Assembly: GCA_947449005.1 (NCBI GenBank)
Contig: CANFPP010000003.1
Location: 29,638 to 93,637 of the forward strand
Direction: 5' to 3'
Source: Holosporales bacterium
Lineage (GTDB): Bacteria > Pseudomonadota > Alphaproteobacteria > Paracaedibacterales > CANFPP01
DNA: 64,000 nucleotides
The translations under genes and the position numbers were made by a program. Positions 61,482-64,000 of the stretch are shown here, one piece after another (within the stretch, counting starts at the first letter, position 1; each line of letters begins with the position of its first letter). The notes below the pieces were generated by a model. It was not told where the DNA came from and did no database searches. It saw nothing but the letters and a program-made list of their open reading frames with translations.

Positions 61482-62864
61482 ATGGCTAAAACGACAATAC
61501 GTTTTGTCTGCCAAGACTGCGGCACCTGGCACAGTAAGTGGGGCGGTCGTTGTGAAGGTTGCGGAGAGTGGAATCGCTTAGTTGAAGAACAAGCAACCGA
61601 ATCTCCCCGTCGCAGTAAAATGAAAACAGACAAAGGGCCTTTTTTTAGCCCGATTGAAGATGACACTGCTGATGCCACACTCTCAATGACACGCTACTTA
61701 ACAGGAATCGCTGAGTTTGATCGTGTGTGCGGTGGCGGTTTGGTGCCAGGTTCCGCCCTTTTGGTTGGCGGCGATCCAGGCATTGGAAAATCCACCTTAC
61801 TCCTTCAGGTTGTCGCGTCCCTTTCTTTAAAAACTGCCTGTGCTTATGTTTCGGGAGAAGAAGCTGTTTCACAAGTTAGAATGCGCTCCCAGCGCCTTGG
61901 CCTATCCCCTAAGAATGTTCATCTTGCTGCTTCAACGAATGTTAGTGAAATATTAGAAGCAATATCTAAACTTCCAGAGACACGACTTGTTATTATTGAC
62001 TCCATCCAAACAATGACAAGCGATGCTATTGATTCTGCTCCTGGAACAGTTTCACAAGTTCGAACCACGGCACATGAATTAATTACAGCTGCAAAAAAAC
62101 ATGGTTTTATTGTTGTGTTAGTTGGGCATGTCACGAAAGAGGGAACCCTTGCAGGTCCGCGCGTTCTTGAGCACATGGTAGATACGGTTTTATATTTTGA
62201 AGGGGAAAGGAATTATGATTATCGAATTCTTAGATCCGTTAAAAATCGTTTCGGCGCCACTGATGAAATCGGCGTATTTGCCATGACAGACAAAGGTCTT
62301 GCTGAAGTTACCAACCCCTCTGCCCTATTTTTAGCAAACCACGAAGGAGAAGTTAGCGGTACCGCTATCTTTGCTGGTATAGAAGGAACGCGGCCAATCT
62401 TGTGCGAAATTCAAGCTTTAGTTTCCCCTTCTTATCTTGGTACTCCAAGACGCACATCTGTTGGCTGGGACAACGGCAGACTCGCTATGGTTCTCGCTGT
62501 CTTAGAAGCTCGATGTGGCCTGACATTCGGGAATAAAGATGTCTATCTCAATGTAGCTGGTGGACTTAAAATTACAGAACCTGCAGCCGATCTTGCCGTC
62601 GCCGCTGCTTTGATTTCCGCATTGAAAAATCAACCTGTCCCCGCTGCCAGTGTTTACTTTGGCGAAGTCGGATTAGCGGGTGAAGTCCGCTCTGTTAGTC
62701 ATAATGAAATCCGCCTAAAAGAAGCAGAAAAACTTGGCTTCTCAAAAGCCTTTTGCGCCGCAAGCAGCAAAAACAAATCTGGAAAAAAAACAACAACCAG
62801 TGACTCAAGCAACATGACTCTTCATCCATTGCAGTACTTAAATCAGCTGTTGGTTAAGAGTTAA
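61482..62864 (+). CDS. radA: DNA repair protein RadA
   Basis: A 460-residue RecA-like branch-migration ATPase. An N-terminal zinc finger (FVCQDCGTWHSKWGGRCEGC), Walker A GGDPGIGKSTLL, the RadA-specific KNRFG motif (SVKNRFGATDEIG) and a C-terminal Lon-like domain (GLAGEVRSVSHNEIRLKEAEKLGF). No Shine-Dalgarno is evident before the ATG. Confidence 0.95.
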   Translation: MAKTTIRFVCQDCGTWHSKWGGRCEGCGEWNRLVEEQATESPRRSKMKTDKGPFFSPIEDDTADATLSMTRYLTGIAEFDRVCGGGLVPGSALLVGGDPGIGKSTLLLQVVASLSLKTACAYVSGEEAVSQVRMRSQRLGLSPKNVHLAASTNVSEILEAISKLPETRLVIIDSIQTMTSDAIDSAPGTVSQVRTTAHELITAAKKHGFIVVLVGHVTKEGTLAGPRVLEHMVDTVLYFEGERNYDYRILRSVKNRFGATDEIGVFAMTDKGLAEVTNPSALFLANHEGEVSGTAIFAGIEGTRPILCEIQALVSPSYLGTPRRTSVGWDNGRLAMVLAVLEARCGLTFGNKDVYLNVAGGLKITEPAADLAVAAALISALKNQPVPAASVYFGEVGLAGEVRSVSHNEIRLKEAEKLGFSKAFCAASSKNKSGKKTTTSDSSNMTLHPLQYLNQLLVKS

Positions 62865-62925
62865 GAAAGCTATCCAGCTCTCTTTTAGACACCTCCACTC
62901 CTTCGTTGTCATCAGCTATGTTTTA

Positions 62926-62957
62926 TGAGATCCCCGGGTCGAGCCCGGGGACGACAG
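62926..62957. repeat. GC-rich palindromic repeat
   Basis: TGAGATCCCCGGGTCGAGCC then CGGGGACGACAG; same as the nrdJ-downstream copy apart from one loop base. Confidence 0.85.
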
Positions 62958-63050
62958 TAGAGTGGAGTGTTCATCATCTCGCTCCCTCTATCTTCATCCA
63001 ACCTCGCCACACTCACCCCCACCATCCCCACAGTGTCATCACCCCCCTCC

Positions 63051-63083
63051 GTTGTCATCCCCGGGCTTGACCTGGGGATCTCT
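63051..63083. repeat. GC-rich palindromic repeat, left of the GIY-YIG gene
   Basis: GTTGTCATCCCCGGGCTTGA then CCTGGGGATCTCT, the opposite orientation of the family core with one mismatch in the stem. It ends 13 bases from the GIY-YIG stop. Confidence 0.85.
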
Positions 63084-63095
63084 AACATATTGAAT

Positions 63096-63380
63096 TCAGA
63101 CTAAACTACTATATAAATCACGCCATTCTGGATTCATCTTTTCAATTAGCTCAATTTTCCATTTCTTCGACCAATGTTTTATGTTTTTTTCTCTTTGAAT
63201 AGCAAATAGAATTTCTTCATAACATTCAAAATAAACAAGAATTTTTAAATTGTACTTCTTTGTAAATCCATCAATTACCCCAGTTTTGTGCTCATAAATA
63301 CGTCGAATAATATCATTTGTTACACCAACATAAAGTGTCCCTTTTGGTTTATTCGTCACAATGTAAATAAAGTATTGCAT
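63096..63380 (-). CDS. Stand-alone GIY-YIG nuclease-family protein
   Basis: A 94-residue single-domain protein of the YhbQ/UPF0213 group. It has the GIY-YIG pair as YIV and YVG (FIYIVTNKPKGTLYVGVTND), the conserved Arg (IIRRIYEHK), and a Glu-containing end (REKNIKHWSKKWKIELIEKMNPEW). A GC palindrome lies on each side. It may cut DNA, though free-standing members are poorly characterised. Confidence 0.85.
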   Translation of the reverse strand: MQYFIYIVTNKPKGTLYVGVTNDIIRRIYEHKTGVIDGFTKKYNLKILVYFECYEEILFAIQREKNIKHWSKKWKIELIEKMNPEWRDLYSSLV

Positions 63381-63399
63381 AGAATCATTTTTCTATTTT

Positions 63400-63448
63400 T
63401 AGATCCCCGGGTTATTACCAGGTAAAATCTGGAAACGAGGACGACAGT
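63400..63448. repeat. Degraded GC-rich palindromic repeat, right of the GIY-YIG gene
   Basis: TAGATCCCCGGGTTATTACC then GAGGACGACAG: keeps the left arm and right border of the family with a broken centre. About 20 bases upstream of the GIY-YIG start. Confidence 0.6.
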
Positions 63449-63532
63449 AAGAGGAGTCATCCTCATTTTTTACACTGTCATCGCCATTACCACAGTGTCG
63501 TCTCCAGGGTTAAGACAACTTTCTCTCCCCGC

Positions 63533-63567
63533 ATTGTCGTCCCCGGGCTTGACCCGGGGATCTCAGA
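63533..63567. repeat. GC-rich palindromic repeat
   Basis: CATTGTCGTCCCCGGGCTTG then ACCCGGGGATCTCAG, with perfect arms. Between the GIY-YIG gene and the protease fragment. Confidence 0.85.
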
Positions 63568-63581
63568 AAACTGACTACGAA

Positions 63582-63856
63582 TTACAGAAATTGGCTTTTT
63601 CCAGGAACTTTGCCATCAATAATTTCCTGTATAACTTTTTCCTTCCAAACAATTCCAATTTGAGCGCGAAATAAAGTATCTTGATACTTTTCTTCTTCAC
63701 TTTTTGGTGTCTCTTTAGGATCAAGTATGCGGCCAGAATATACACCTATAAACCTTGCTTTACGTACCCCATTATTAATTATCCCACCGCCATCAGTGAT
63801 GTATCCATTAATTGGTGTGACAATTACAGGTGAACCAGACATTCCCCTTCTTGGCC
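63582..63856 (-). pseudogene. Trypsin-like serine protease, C-terminal fragment
   Basis: The frame is open from about 63856 down to 63582. It begins with RPRRGMSGSPVIV, the G-x-SGSP catalytic Ser motif of S1/V8-like proteases, and continues FIGVYSGRI and on for about 80 residues. The N-terminal part with the catalytic His and Asp is missing, because an IS30-type element starts within about 15 codons upstream. Broken by insertion. Confidence 0.7.
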
Positions 63857-64000
63857 GTGTTCTAAAATGAGGTGCAACGCATTAGAGTGTTTGTTGATAA
63901 GACAGGCACAGAAAGGCGTTGCAAATGAGAGAATACAAACAATTAGGATATGAAGAAAGAATAAAATTGGCAGCGCTTCGTCAATCGCAGTCATCACTAA
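63857..64000 (+). mobile_element. IS30-family insertion sequence, 5' part only
   Basis: A transposase frame starts at ATG 63925 (MREYKQLGYEERIKLAALRQ) and runs off the window. The N-terminal helix-turn-helix segment matches the IS30 family opening (KQLTxEER). The left end is probably near 63857, where GCAACGC follows a short A/T stretch; the exact terminal repeat cannot be fixed without the other end. It interrupts the protease gene. Confidence 0.7.

Overview
The window looks like chromosome from an AT-rich, host-associated alphaproteobacterium, most likely of the Holosporales/Rickettsiales kind. This is inferred from gene content, not from a marker-gene comparison. Supporting signs are the alphaproteobacterial order bamE / yceD-rpmF-plsX-fabH-ihfA, an LdtR-like MarR regulator, a membrane-anchored CycM-type cytochrome c, a COQ9/TetR-like protein, a class II (B12-dependent) ribonucleotide reductase, many signal-peptide proteins of unknown function, and several toxin-antitoxin and mobile-element remnants. 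I saw no rRNA, tRNA or CRISPR array.

Layout. 1-4.9 kb: a divergent subtilase (cut by the window edge), two overlapping secreted-protein genes and a dicarboxylate/amino-acid symporter. A 145-bp copy of the symporter 3' end lies on the far side of the secreted genes. 5-8.3 kb: kdsB with an APH-like kinase, then an ABC-F ATPase. 8.5-15.7 kb: a cytochrome c, the yejABEF-type peptide importer and a LysE exporter. 15.7-25.4 kb: a broken HepT-like gene, ihfA-fabH-plsX-rpmF-yceD facing bamE, a hepT/mntA pair, yebC, ldtR-like, proC, a coiled-coil secreted protein and a COQ9/TetR-like gene. 25.4-30 kb: slt diverging from dapA-smpB-rplY-pth. 30-35.3 kb: a MarR pseudogene split by a MITE, a deaminase-like putative toxin, uvrB and secreted proteins. 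35.6-42.7 kb: nrdJ behind paired NrdR boxes, a 912-residue secreted protein and a zincin. 42.9-51.6 kb: a lipoprotein gene, then dnaA-dnaN-recF-gyrB and a class A PBP. 51.9-64 kb: an NDUFA9-like protein, an AAA ATPase, pgk, a HepT/MntA pair, a secreted methyltransferase-like protein, ruvA-ruvB-alr-mlaE-mlaF, radA, a GIY-YIG gene between GC palindromes, and a trypsin-like protease fragment cut by an IS30-type element at the right edge.

Two dispersed repeat families explain much of the non-coding DNA. One is a MITE-like element of 77-161 bp with ends TACC...GGTA. One copy interrupts marR with a TA target duplication, and another supplies the start-codon region of kdsB. The other is a GC-rich palindrome (core CCCCGGGTCAAGCCCGGGG and variants) in intergenic gaps. 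The least explained coding content is the set of secreted proteins and the deaminase-like gene at 31.2 kb, which are reasonable candidates for host-directed or competitor-directed factors. That role is inference only.
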